Shown: positions 48,291-60,900 of the stretch, in pieces
Position numbering within the stretch: the stretch's first letter is position 1
How the letters are laid out: every line of letters starts with the position of its first letter
NCBI RefSeq assembly: GCF_001949145.1
Contig: NW_019091457.1
Coordinates: 706,986-770,985 of the forward strand
Source of the DNA: Acanthaster planci
Lineage: Eukaryota; Echinodermata; Asteroidea; Valvatida; Acanthasteridae
Length of the DNA: 64,000 nucleotides
Reading direction: 5' to 3'
Made by a program: the position numbers and the translations under genes
Notes under the pieces: generated by a model
Told to the model about the DNA's origin: nothing
The model's input: only the letters and a program-made list of their open reading frames with translations
Database searches by the model: none

Positions 48291-50360
48291 ATGAAAACAG
48301 CCTGTCTTGCAAAATCATGGTGTAAAATAGACACCCCTTATATCTAGATTGGATCGCTAATTTATCTCCGTCGTAGATTTTTATACAGAGAGTGTGAATT
48401 TAACACCGAGGTTTTCCAAAGCAGACAATCTGCCATAAAGAAACTACATTCTAGTATCACCCATGGTCAATGATCTGACGTTTTCAGACTTGGTCCTAGC
48501 AACTGCAAAAGGCCTGTACCAATTAATCTGTACAATTTTTGTTCTCAGTATAAAAAGGCCTGTGGGTATTTCAACAGAAATTCTAACACTGGGCACTGAC
48601 GGCATGGTAATTACAAGAGCGGGTATGTACCGTGGGTCGTCAAGTCACGCTGTGGCAATTAATATTCGTGGCATCAAACTCAGGGCTCATGCTGTAGACA
48701 CTTTTATCTATTCTATTTGACTATTTCTACAGTTTAATACGGCAACCCTATGGTTACAACTCCGATGGAAATCCCCACCCCCTTGATGGTAACACAACTG
48801 TCGAGGAGATCATCACCCGGGGTTAAGGGTGTGCCCCCAAGGCATGCAAGCGAAGCAAAGAAAGATAACAGACATCAACACCATGAGATCGATAAAAGGC
48901 AACTTGATAGAATGAATCGACGCATTAAAGCATTCAGAAACGTACCTCTTGCACGGTTTGATAACGAAAATATCCACTAAAACGAAATAATTACACCCCT
49001 ACAAAACCAGTCAACCAATCAAACAACCAATTGAAAAAAGACGAATTTTCCAGAAATTAATTTCAGAAATTAACAGATGCTAGAACTATGAAGCGAACAT
49101 TTCTTTTTTTTTTCTGTACAAAATGGGGAGTCGGCACTCCAAGTCACCCGCCGGTGCGTTTGTGTCATGTGCTTAATTCCAGTCGGAAATTGGGCAAATT
49201 TCTGGACAAGGTCGCCGCAGATTAACCTTAATCCCGCCTCATTACATCAAAATTAGGAGGCTAGATTACCGCGTTCTGGCATGTGCGCGTAAAGTTGGGG
49301 AAATGTGCTTAACTCCCCGGGATTCGATTTTTGGCGGGAGATTTGTTCGTCTTTGCAGCCGCTGACAAGTCACTTCAGTCGGTTAGCGCTGCAACCTGGT
49401 AAATTTCCACGACCGCTGGCAAGCAGGGAACAGAGGTGGCACATTTTTTTCAGCCTAATTTTTTTTTCACTGAATGGTTGTCTCTTCTATGAGAGAAAAT
49501 GAAGTTTCAGGTCAACATTTGCGGAAGAAAGCGTACCTCAAAAAGGTACCGTCCATTTGTGACCGATTTTATATAAAAGGCAAAGCCGAAAATTAGTGAG
49601 CAAATTGCTAATAAGTTGTCAAATACTGCTTTGTTTATTTTTATCATTAGTTATTGATTTTCCGTATTACGTGAGAGTGGTATTTTGAGGTTAGGAAAGG
49701 TAAAATAAGAGGTATCTTTGAGGCTGATACAGTTGGTGACAAGGTTACTGGTTCTGGGATGGTGATGGTGGCTTCATAAAAAATATGGCGATACTTCCCT
49801 GTATCGCATACGACACCGTGACGCACATTATCACAATGCGCGCCAAAGAAGGTGCGTGTTTTTCATCGACACCAGAACGATATGAGAACGCACGCAATTA
49901 GCATCTGAAATGAATAAAATGTACCTGCTCCAGTATCCCAATTGTTTCTAGAGCGTACTTTGTATAGTGTATGTCATTTAAAAAAAAACTATGCCCCAGA
50001 CAGCCTGGGCGTAAATTGACTAAACGTTAAAATGCAGGGAAAATCAGCCCAATTTATTTTATCGTGAAAAAAAGGGTTATGGGTGACATTGACAGGAGTC
50101 TGAATATGACAGCCCAGGACATTTGTAAGGGAAGAATTAACTTATCGCTTTCGATCAGTCTGCTACGAATGTGCTGAGTAACGACAGAAATATATAGAAA
50201 GTAAAGCTGTTACAAGACGCACGTATACCATGCTGGAGAAAATTGTGTTAGCTTTCCAGCCGTCAGAATACTTCATCTTTAATAGCATGTCCTATGACGT
50301 GATTTCCCGTCTCTCGCAGGAGAAAATTGATCTGAAGGATATACGCCGCCAGATATGGGA
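48291..50360. other. Spacer, no supported gene
   Basis: Only short frames, none with recognisable domains. The block at 49140-49430 is relatively GC-rich with TTAATCCC and similar words, a possible conserved non-coding element. The frame starting at 50230 was considered and not accepted. Confidence 0.45.
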
Positions 50361-50531
50361 CAGAGGGGGTAACCCCCTATGCATGTCCTATCCTTATACA
50401 CACTCTAGAGTATTATTACCAAACACTGTCACACACCCAGGTGTCTGTAGAGAATTCCTGAGATTCCGATCAAACAATGACCAACACGGGGGGGGTGCTC
50501 TCCGTCCCATATCTTACTTCATATGTTTCTC
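50361..50531 (+). repeat. Dispersed repeat, copy 2
   Basis: Related to 22421-22592 in the same orientation, sharing CAATGACCAACAC (50475-50487 here) and GGGGTGCTCTCCGTC. The two copies are diverged, so the family is not recent. An open frame runs through it by chance. Confidence 0.6.
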
Positions 50532-51150
50532 TTGGTTTTTCCTGAAACCTGTGCAGCATTGTTTGGGGTGGGTCGCTAAATCACGTCTTCCTTTTCAGCA
50601 CACCTGGGCTATCAATGTAGCCGAGTCGGAATGGGTGGAAACCGGAACTTAACGACGCAACTTTAAATCCACCCACCATTCGCTGCTTTTGATGATGATT
50701 GTGTCGTAAAAAAAAAATCATTGACATTTGACAGAATTTACAGTAAGTTCGCAGTCTAGATGCTCACCGAGTGCATAAGTTGAGCTAGCAGAGCGAGGGT
50801 TGGCAGCTTAGTTCAATAGCACTTCAGGTGCTGAGACAAAAGAACGGGTTTCACCGTTGGTTTGGGGTGGTATTTACCGAGCAAAGCTGTTATCGGTAGT
50901 TCCCCTACTGGGGGACAAAAGGGTATATGCCTCCTCCTAACCCTCCCCAAAAGAGTGGCTTGCATGCAATTTTCAGCTTTTTTGAATGCAGACAGAGACA
51001 TCTGCATTCAAAGTAGTATTTAGCTACTTTTTCAGGATGACAGCTCCAAAGTTACCGTTCAGAGTTAGCCCTGAAATTTGACTTGCATCAAATAAATCTG
51101 AGCAACATCGAAAGTTCATTTATATCATGAACTGGAAAACGACAGCTGCA

Positions 51151-51605
51151 TTCTAACGTGCGGAAGCGTATCGCTCCCAGCGCCGACGCTTCACTTAGAA
51201 GCATACCAAAGCAACGATACTGCCAAGTCTGTAAAACTAAAAGTACAAAAATAATAAGTCATCAAAGAAACAGAAAAAAATCGCAACCGAAGTCAAAATC
51301 AGAAAATAACATCACGAAAACCAATTTCTAAATCAAAAGTTCGCCAAATGTTACCCAGAAAAAAATGTGTAGTTATCTCGTCTAAACGACTTAGTTATCT
51401 CGTTTTAACGAGATACCTACATGTATGTCTTAAACGAGATACTAAATCGTTTACACGAGATAGCTACCGGTATGTCGTTTAAACGAGATACTAAGTCCTT
51501 TAAGCTAGATACTAGGTCATTTAAACAAGATAAATAAGTCGTTTAAACGAGATAAAATATATACATTTTTTCGGTCGGCAGCATTACGCTTCCGTACGCG
51601 TGCTC
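51151..51605. mobile_element. Foldback-type element with minisatellite core
   Basis: The outer ends are imperfect inverted repeats: CGGAAGCGTA at 51161-51170 and TACGCTTCCG at 51585-51594, with similar flanks ending in GCCGAC and GTCGGC. The inner part (about 51369-51560) is a run of roughly 21-bp units related to GTCGTTTAAACGAGATACTA. The first units are in the opposite orientation to the rest. Terminal inverted repeats plus internal subrepeats are characteristic of foldback or MITE-like elements. No protein is encoded. Confidence 0.65.
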
Positions 51606-54222
51606 ACCAGGCCGCCTCAAGCTACAGCTTACCCGAACAAGGCACTGATCCTATACTGGTGGCATTCCTTCGACCCATTTTTGAGTTGGATTTCTGTCCA
51701 TCCTCGTTTCTCTTCACCGGGATGGGAGTTTGTCTTAAAAAGGAGACAGAAGTCTCGGACATGGGGCCGGCTCTGACGCAAGGGGCAAGAGGCTCATCAA
51801 CGAGGCGCCTCGCAGAGGTCTTGACGGCCTCTCATCGGTATCACTCCCTCCCCCCTCCGCCCGCCCGTCTCCCTGACAGGGGAAAAGTGCGTTTTAATTA
51901 GGCAGAAAACGCGGCCGAAATCGGCGGCGGCAGATGCGGAGGGCATTCCGCCCCAATCCCCGCTTCCATCTCCTTCCCCTTCTCCCGCAGGAGCTCACTG
52001 CGGTATACGGTGCCCACAACTTTTTTCTTTCTTTTTCCACAATCGGGAAGCTCGGCGCGAATTCCGCCGCCGTGGGCCGACTAATTAACACTGACAAGTC
52101 CCCTGCACGGACCCCTCAACCGCCAGCGGGACAGAGGTTGTTCGTGATGTAACATATCGCTCAATTACCGAACGACGAAACTGACTTGAAGTGGCCAGGT
52201 GTGGTAATTGCCCCTTTGGGGGGAGAGACAGCACCGGGATAGGAAAGAGGGAAAGTGCAGATGCATTGGACCTCGTTGCCAACCAACGACACCGAGCGGC
52301 ACTTTCTCTTTAGCAGGGCGTAGTGTCGGATTCCTCTCCCGGAAAACACGCGGCACAACAGGTGAAGTCCGCGATAGCCATCTCGGGATTTTTGAAATGA
52401 TGGCCGAATTCCGAGCGGCCATGGTCTGTTATACTCTTAAAATGACAAGTGACTATGCAATTAAAAAAAAACAGAAATCAAAAAATTGAATTCTCTGACA
52501 AATCTGGCAGGGGGCCAGAGAAGGCGGTTAGATGTTGAGAGAATTCAGAACGAATGTCAGAATGTGTTGACGGGAACATTCTTGCTATTTATACCGAGAA
52601 AAAAAACAATTTCACATCCCGTGAGGTGGGAAGGGGTCTCCCTCTCGGGGGCCATTGATTTTGGATCGCATTTAAGACGAAGAGGGGAATAAAAATGAGC
52701 AATACAAGATATCTGGACCGTCGTTTCTATGGTATGGACTTTAAAATTTTGTCTACAGTCTACGTGTAATTGCGTTACAGAGCAGTCTAACTTCCGATCT
52801 CTTTAAGATCGCTATGGACCTTTGCACGTCTTTTTTTACCTCTAAACCACGTTTCGCGAGACAAAATGAACCCTGTCACATCTCTGTTTAAGGGCAGAGA
52901 ATAAAGTAAGCGTCTGTCTTCGGTTGTCAAACAAAATATTTGTCAGTTCTTGAGAAAAACACGGTGAAAATACTTGCAGATTATCACTCATCGTCGGGAA
53001 ACTGCAGTCAAGTCAAAATGAACGGCCAAGAAATTAGTCACCACCGCTTGGCGAGGAGGCCCCGCGAGCAGGAGAGGGGGCCTGTGGGCAGGGAGACAAG
53101 AAAGGGGGGATAACAGACGGGTTACCCCTTGCGAAACCCGATACTTCCCCTCGAAGGATTAGCGGGCCCTCTTGCACTCGGGCCCTGTTAAAAGAAGAGG
53201 AAAGAGGGGCCGGGGATGGGACAAGATATGACGGGACAAGGCTCATCACTTCTTGCCCACCGCACCGGCAACGTTTGGGATATTGTTACCCCACAGCCGC
53301 CACTGATGTCTCGTTGCGATGCCTGCCCTCCAATGCGTCGGAGATGCCCCGCCACTTCTCCGCACCAGCTTCAATCTACAATTTAACTTTCGGTCTCATC
53401 AAATTATTCATTTTGGACAATCCTTCGCCCAGAAAGAGTCTTCTTCCTGACAGCTGCATTCCCGGAGGCGGCACTTGTCCCCCGTTGATTGTGTCCCCAC
53501 CCATAGGGACTAAACATAAATGTCACACCCTTCATTCCCTACTTCCATCTCTGTTTCTCGATCCTTAGCCTCCGTACTGAATGTTTCACTTTCCCCTCAA
53601 TTCTTGACAATAGTGCGCTCTGGGGACGTGGCAGGAATGTGATGAAATCTTCGGAGGGAATTTATTATGCTTACTTAATAACATTAATCAATGTTTTAAA
53701 ACGAATCAATACAGCATGCTGAAATTTCTCCTAGTCCTCATCCGAAGCGATAATAAAACAAGCAGAAAATTGGTGTTGCGACATGGTTCGGTGCGAAAGG
53801 AATTGCTTTTTTTACACTCCTCAAGCTGAGCAGAAATCACTGACTTGAACTCGACGACAAGCGGCTGTCCTCCGTGTCAAATTGTTAAAAACCAGAGTTC
53901 CGTTTCAATTTCCAAAATTCATAAAAGGGTCAAGGGGAGAGGGGGTGTGGCAAGGGGCAAAGTATAGGGCCGGGGGGAAAGGACCCCTCCAGCTAGGGCC
54001 CACCCCCGGGCCTGCCCCAGCAGATTAGACCAGAGACTAAAGTGGCTGAGCGAGCATCGCGTGTCCCCCAGCCAGCACCCACCGATTGCTCCGGCATCTC
54101 GTCGCCCTCCGACGCGGCCCGCTGACAGAAAATTTCAGGCGGAGGAAAGCAGATATAGTCGGTGAGGAAAAGATTGACGGCGAAATGACAAACGTTATTT
54201 CAATCACATAAGTGTGAGGGTG
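51606..54222. other. Spacer, no gene recognised
   Basis: GC-rich non-coding sequence with many short overlapping frames but no domain or splice-consistent structure. No RNA gene or element was identified. Confidence 0.45.
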
Positions 54223-54258
54223 GGTGTGTGTATGGGTGTGTGTGTGTGTGGGGAGGGG
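54223..54258 (+). repeat. GT microsatellite plus G run
   Basis: Interrupted GGGTGT/(GT)n repeat to 54250, then a G-rich stretch. Simple repeat only. Confidence 0.9.
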
Positions 54259-54760
54259 GGGTTCGTCATCATTTGATGATCCTACTGTCCATAGCTCTGA
54301 GATGATTAGATTAGACCGCATTGACTAGTGATATAGACCACTACCCAAAGGTCAAATTAAACTTCTTTAGCTAAATCCGACTCGTGAATCAGAATTGAAA
54401 GATGTTGTAAATTAAACCCGATGATTAAATGTTCAGAAAGCAACTTCCAGATGTATATGCGTACATGTACTACAGCTGCCTCCATAGTGAATAACACAAG
54501 GGTCTTTATTCATCTTACCTGGTGCCTTGACGTTTTGTGTTGCCAATCCTAAAGCTACTTTTCTAATCTAGCTCTTGTCACATTCCTCTTGAAACCCAAA
54601 TACCTCGTGGGGCTTTTCTCGGATCTGTGCTAGCAATTACCAAAGGCGGCACGTAAAACATCGAAATAAAATGTCTACTCCAATCTGCCTCCTCACCTGG
54701 TTTCATACAGTAAAGAAATATACCCCCAATAAGGATGAGTCAGATTGCGCATTTAGACGA

Positions 54761-54784
54761 GGGGGTGGGGTGGGGGGTGGGGGG
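54761..54784 (+). other. G-quadruplex motif
   Basis: Four G runs of 5, 4, 6 and 6 bases are separated by single T residues. Single-base loops and long runs predict a very stable parallel quadruplex. No promoter was identified beside it. Confidence 0.75.
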
Positions 54785-57751
54785 ACTGGAAGAACCCCAG
54801 GGCAGACGACCAGCATCTCCCCCCAGTCTACCGAAACATGAGGCACCGACAGCTTGACGGCCCGTCAGGCAGGGGTTACAAGAGAAATCCCCCTTGGTAA
54901 TTTCGTGAGCGGTGTTGTTTTACCAAATTATGACGCAACTGGTGGCTGACTTCCGCTTGAGGGCGTTGCGCAGCACTGTCTCAGTCTGCTGACGTGACCC
55001 TGGATGCAACCCGGCCAGAATGCCTTACCAATAAACCGGGGCGTGACAAACAATCGAGGTTGTCTTACCTCGTAACCAGAACCAGGCCGTGGGGGTGCCC
55101 GTATCAGAGCGACTATTCTGGGAAATTACACACTGATTTACTTCGTTTATCAATGTAACAGAAGACGATGTTCCTTGATGTCGAACAAACGGAGGAATAA
55201 TCTTGTATTTAAGTTGCACAAAGAAGTAAACAAGTAAACGCACGATGTTTTTTTTCAAGTGTTCAATGAGTAAAGACTGGGTTGCCAAGGAAAAAATCAC
55301 ATCAAATATTGCTTTCAATCTGCAGTATTTTATCCTACACGCTCAAAATGCTCATAAATCAATTATCCACACGGTCCGGGAAATGTTCTTAACTGTGACT
55401 GTGCAGTTTAGGGCCAGCTGAGATTCAGTTCTGTCAAACTTAATAATCTGAGGACTCAGGGTACCCCCCCAAAAAAGGATTGGGAAGGACAAAACCAACA
55501 ATACCTGCTTCAAACAATTATGACCAGAAGTGGTATAATTAGAGAAGGCTGTGAAAATAAAAACAGTGATTTCGCGGCCCCGCAGTCAAAGAGTTCTGAT
55601 AAAGTTACGTTCAAAAGCAAATTTCAAATAGACATCCCTCTTTGGCTGACGTCAACCAGTGACGTTAACCTCTAATTTCGTGATTAATGATAATGATTGA
55701 TAACCGATGGGATGGAGCGATCAGAAATCCCGCAAGGAACAGTCGTTTCGTCCCCAGCCCCTCCCACGCGATTTGGCAAAGTGGCTCATGGGCTGAGCCT
55801 GAATTATAGTTTCCGAAGTGGCGGTGTCAAGTTGGTACGATCAATTTTCGTCCGTCTGCGATCATCGCACTCAACTGATCCTGAGCAACTTCCTGAGAAA
55901 TTTTGATTTTCCTCACAGATGTCAGAATTGGGTGTGTCTGGTTCTCCCAGTAAGGGGGTCGCAACCATGTGAGTCACTTAAGGTTTCTAAAGAGAAAGCC
56001 GATTTTGAAGACAATTCCCCTAATGGCGAGGAGCTAAGAAAAACTGGGTGTGCAGAACATTGCTTTGTATCCTTCGATTCACTATGGCGTGGCTTACGTA
56101 CGCATTATGCATAGTGTTGCAGTGAGAGAAGACAGGTACAAACATGTCACTCCTCATAGAGGTGGGAACGTGATCAACTGACCCCGACGACTGTTCTGTG
56201 TTTAATTGCTACAAGATAGCTACGGAGCACTGGGTGTGCCAAGTCCCCAGAACATTTTATTTGCCGCCCACTGAATGTAAAAAAAAAAACGGGTCACTCT
56301 GACAAGCGTGGTTTTTACGGAAGGCTAAACTGATCTGTGAAGGGTTTCACTATTGTGATTCTGTTAAATACAATTCGTCCTCTCGACTAGGCGCCATCCA
56401 CCAGCGGGAACAAAAGGGGCCAAAAAGGGCCACATTCCCGTCCACAAAAGGAGTAGAATAATTGAGGGGAATGCGTTTTGGGATATATATTTCATTTCCC
56501 TTCCTTCGAGAATCGTGTAAAACCCAGAAACTTATCCCCAGCCTGAGAAAGGCCGCACCTCAAAGAAATTTCTGAATTTATGTGGCCCGTGAAAAACAAT
56601 TTTAATAGCCCCCCCAAAAAACTTTGATTTCCAGATTCAGCCTGTTGTGTTATCTTGACAACCTGACGAATGATCAGAACTGAGATGTCAAGTGAGCAGT
56701 TTTCCTTAGACGATAAAAGCCCTGTCGGTTTCAATTCAACCGCATGGGTATATAGCGCTCTAATAGTTTTTTTTTTTGCCGATGTAGGCCTATAAGACCC
56801 TTCACAGATTGGACCACTCGACGCCTTGGGTGAGGACAGGGATCCCACCAATCCTTTTCACGTCTCTGGCGAAATGCCCAAGTGAAAGACAATGTCGGAG
56901 CACACTTCCAGAAAAAAAGTGGGGTTCTTCTGACGGACTGGGTGTAATGCGACGACAGAGCTCAGCAGTCAGACCACGAGCGCTATGTATAGTCGAATCC
57001 GGCAGGTCGACGAGAGATGGGCATCCTTTTCTGAGGACGCCAGCGAAGGAGAACTGCCGCTTGTTTTGTTTTCTTTTTTTGAATGGGCCAGAGTGCAGAA
57101 GCTGTCATTAGGCAGCACTTGCCGGCCCCAGAGTGGTTGCTTGGTCAGTCACCGTCAGTGAAGCGAAAACAATGTGCCCAAGGTTCGGTTTGGGCTAATA
57201 AGACTATAAGGCTACCAAAAAACCACGGAATTTTGAGATCAAAAGCAAAAGCGAGTTGACAACAGAAGTGAGGATCAAGGACAAAAAGATCGGCGTCACA
57301 TGAGCTTCTGTAGGGGTTGAGAATTCAAGAGCTTTCTCGCCTCTTATATTTTATTTGTCGTCATTTGATCTGAACCAAAATACCCGATTGTACCTCTGAC
57401 AAAATAATGGACTGAACGAGTCCAATATTAAGTGGAGACGTTTTTTGGCATGCACCACGAAATATCCAGTCGATCCCTGGCTGTCCATTGGAACACGTTT
57501 TAGGTCTTCCAAAGTCGTTCTCAGATGTGAGAACGGGATGGAATTCAACGACGTGGGTAAAATGAATTCTGTCGTAAAGCTATTCAGATCCCACGACGGT
57601 TTGTTTTAAGTTTGGGGCGGATCTAAGTTTGAAGAAGCGGAGGGGGTGTTGTTGAAGTAGGGACATGGCAAGTAAGACCCTGTTTGGGGTGCTGGCTCCG
57701 GCCTCTTGGAAAATGTTGAAATCTGTTATGCTTTCTTGTATACTCTAAGAC
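54785..57751. other. Spacer, no gene recognised
   Basis: Short frames without domains on either strand. A weak CTCF-like word (GGCGCCATCC) lies near 56390. Nothing else can be supported. Confidence 0.45.
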
Positions 57752-57927
57752 AATACGGGCGTTTTACAATAGTGCGCCTTCAAGAGTTTGCACCGCGTTG
57801 GCCAATCACAGTGTGCGAAATCTGTCGACCCAGTGCGCGTTTGGAAAGGGTCGATAGATTTTGTGCGTTGTGATTAGCCAACGCGTTGCAAACTCTTGGA
57901 GGCACACTGCTGTGAAATGCCCGTATT
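57752..57927. mobile_element. MITE (palindromic), copy 2
   Basis: This 176-bp element is from the same family as 29676-29836. Ends are AATACGGGC and GCCCGTATT; arms of about 59 bases share CAAGAGTTTGCA and GTTGGC and surround a centre with GTCGACCCA and GTTTGGAAA. TA sits just outside CGGGC/GCCCG at both ends, fitting a TA target duplication. It has no coding capacity, so it would need a transposase supplied from elsewhere. Confidence 0.88.
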
Positions 57928-60900
57928 CGCGAGTATATTACACAAAGTAGCATTCCTCTTGATATCTGGGTCCCGTTTCACTAGTCTCACAACATTAGTC
58001 AGAGACTGACTCCGGGAGGGGGAAATGTAGCCTTACACCGCCCCCGAGGTCCGTACACGGTAAGGACAAGCAGCAATAAAACAGCGAGTCAGATCATGGC
58101 CAAACAGTTTCAAGGTGACTCCCTCCCCTTCCCCGACGGTTTAATATACCGGAGCCCCCTTCACGTCACAGGCAGCAGGTCTCTATTAGCAGTTCCGCGG
58201 GAGCCTTGCCAGCTCAGGATAGGACCGGCCTCTGTCGATCTGCCACCGGAGTGCTTCAACTGCTTTGACGGCCGGACGTATCAAGAAAACACATGTATCA
58301 TATCCTCTGTTATGATTATGAAGCATATCTTGAACACTTGATAAGTTAATAAGCTGCCAGTTATGATAAAGTCAAACGCGAGCGATTTGCGCTGGCTTGG
58401 CTGGATTTGAGGAGTGGATGTCCCTGCACATACGGGGCGGAATGGGTGGAACCTACAGCCATGGCGAATGGGCAACTTGGGTCGGCATCGTAATAGTCTC
58501 CCGTCGTGAGGAAAGCGGAGATGAATTTACCGATGGGTTTTTGTTTATTCATCACAGAAATATTGAACGATAAAAAGACCAACGGGGTTCCCACTTTTCT
58601 TCTGTCCAGACTAATAACTCGCTAATTTCAGGCATTTTCAATGGTCTTGGAAGATAAGGGTTGGAAAAAAGCTGGGGGGGGGGGCGTAGATCCCGCCGGG
58701 GAACCGTAGAGTAATCTGAGGAGACACACGCAGGTTCTGAAAATCAAAGCGCGCGCGTATTTGGGCAAATCTCTGCACCTTATCAGTCGAAGAGGTATTC
58801 ACCGTGCGCGTACCTTCTGTGCACGAGCGTAGTACCGTCACAGGAAGGGCTCTCTATCAGCCTCGAGCGGGATCAAGAGAGGGCGCAAGTTCCAAGCAAC
58901 AGAGGCTCCTTTGGTGAGAGCTTCACTTCGCTGGTTCACAAACGACTATGGAATGCATGCGTCGCGGTTGCATCGTTACTAACAAAAATGAGCACTCCCC
59001 ACAGACATGGCTCTATTCAACCGATGAGGGGGTGCTTCTGCTCAAGGTGGATGTCGCCAGATAAGTCGTGTAGCATGGATCGCCCTGTGTTGCTTACCGT
59101 TAGCTAACCGATGAACACCGGACCGCACTGTTTTTTACATTGACGTCTTTTATGTATATACCTATGAAGGTGGGCAGGAGACTGCGTGTAACCTCAACCG
59201 ATCGCACCCCACTGAATTGGGGCACGCCGCGGCTTCGGTACCCATCAACATCTGCACTCTTGGTCATTATTTTTCACCGTTGAGGCAAGTCCAGGTTTGG
59301 AGAGCAAGGGACCAGAGGGACCTGCCTCGTTGATTGCAACAAGGTTGGCAATTTTGATTTTATATTTCTGAAATGTGGTAATGTTTAGAGGGTGACCTTG
59401 ACCACAATAGTCTTCAGTCTGATTAATTCTGAACGAATCCATAACTGGCGAAACTGTGATTCACGCGAGAGATGCTTTATGAGTGATATTAAAACAAGAT
59501 AAAGAAAGGACGCTCACGCGAAACAAGATAAACGCCTCTCTATATTTTTGTATCAGATACTCTCAAGAAGTCATTTTCAATCTCAAATAAATTCCAGACT
59601 TTCCACATTTGTCGGTCATTTAATTCCCACAAGTTCAGAACACAGTTTAAGAAAGTGCCATGATATAAATGTGGCCAGAATATTAATATGACCCCTGCGT
59701 AATAAGCGTAATCCTTTTGAGGCCCCCGTATTTGCGCACATGAAGTCAGGTACGCGTACGTGACACGTGATAAGCTATGGGAGGTGTGCCCTCTCGACCA
59801 AGATTACTGTTATTTGAGTGCACCGGCACTGTGTTAACAATTACCGAAAATCAAATTGCGGAGCCAATCCATCAACGCTCTAATGCTCTGGGCTGATGTG
59901 ACCTATGACATTGACCGTCATGCAGCGTTTACTCCTGTGTTCTGGTGTAGATTTGAGCGGCCTTGTTATAAAGCTCTTTCAGGAAACATCTGCTGTCGGC
60001 CTGCGTGCCATGCTCAAACAAAGCCCGTTCTATGAACTCAAATAGGCAGTATTCACCTTGATCTCTGGGTCAAAGGATTACGTTATGTATAGAGTACACA
60101 TCATAGCATCCGCATGCGCGGTGGATTAGAATATCGCATTTATTTCTCCCGATCATTCTGGCCAGGTTCCGGTGGCAAAACATCAGTTATGGATAACATG
60201 ACAAGACGCATAAGTGAATAAGCGGATTAAAATGTAAAGATATTGTATACAATTTTAATGTCCTACTCAACACTTGACACAAAACAGCTGCTTTACCCCT
60301 CTGACTTGTTTTTACCAAGGCAACCGCTGAACCGATCTCACACTTTCGAATCTGATAAGCTCTCACTTTCTGTAACCCTTGCTGGGAAATATCGCAGGCA
60401 TTCGGCTGACCCTTTAGAAGAGCCCTATCAGATTAATCAGTTCATAACACGATGATTATCTGGTCAGCATAGCACGCAAACTGCTAAGTTCAACCGGAGG
60501 TGTCGGTCGTCAGACGAGCGCCATGAAAAAGGACTACATGGGTGTCTGTCCAGCCCAGCCCCACAGCGCACCGGGGGAAGCCGCGGTGCCCGAGTCAGCG
60601 TCAATTACGCCAGGGTGTGGGGGATAAAAGACAAGGCGAGAACAGATCGTCTCGACCGGTTACAAGTTCAAGGAGCTGACGTTGATTGTGACAGAAGACT
60701 GAGAGAAAGACACCAACCAGTAGTTTGTCTCGCACCGAGCAGGTGAACTTCACACAGAAGGGTGTTTGTTTAGAAGTGCGAGCCGGCGGGACTCCACCAA
60801 CAATGCGCACCATTTTCATAGCGATTGAGGGGGGGGGGAAGGCAGTCGTGCACCATGGTCAGACCTATGGTCCAATTCCTGCTCTCGCGCGTCGGACCCG

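Noticed and set aside
47787-48325. Repetitive Lys/Asn/Gln-rich protein or hydrophobic membrane protein
   Set aside because: Both frames come from the A/C-biased tract and are composition artefacts.
50230-50652. 140-codon plus frame starting MLEKIVLAFQPSEYF
   Set aside because: The first 45 codons look somewhat protein-like, but the rest runs through a dispersed repeat and no domain is recognised. A diverged exon cannot be excluded.
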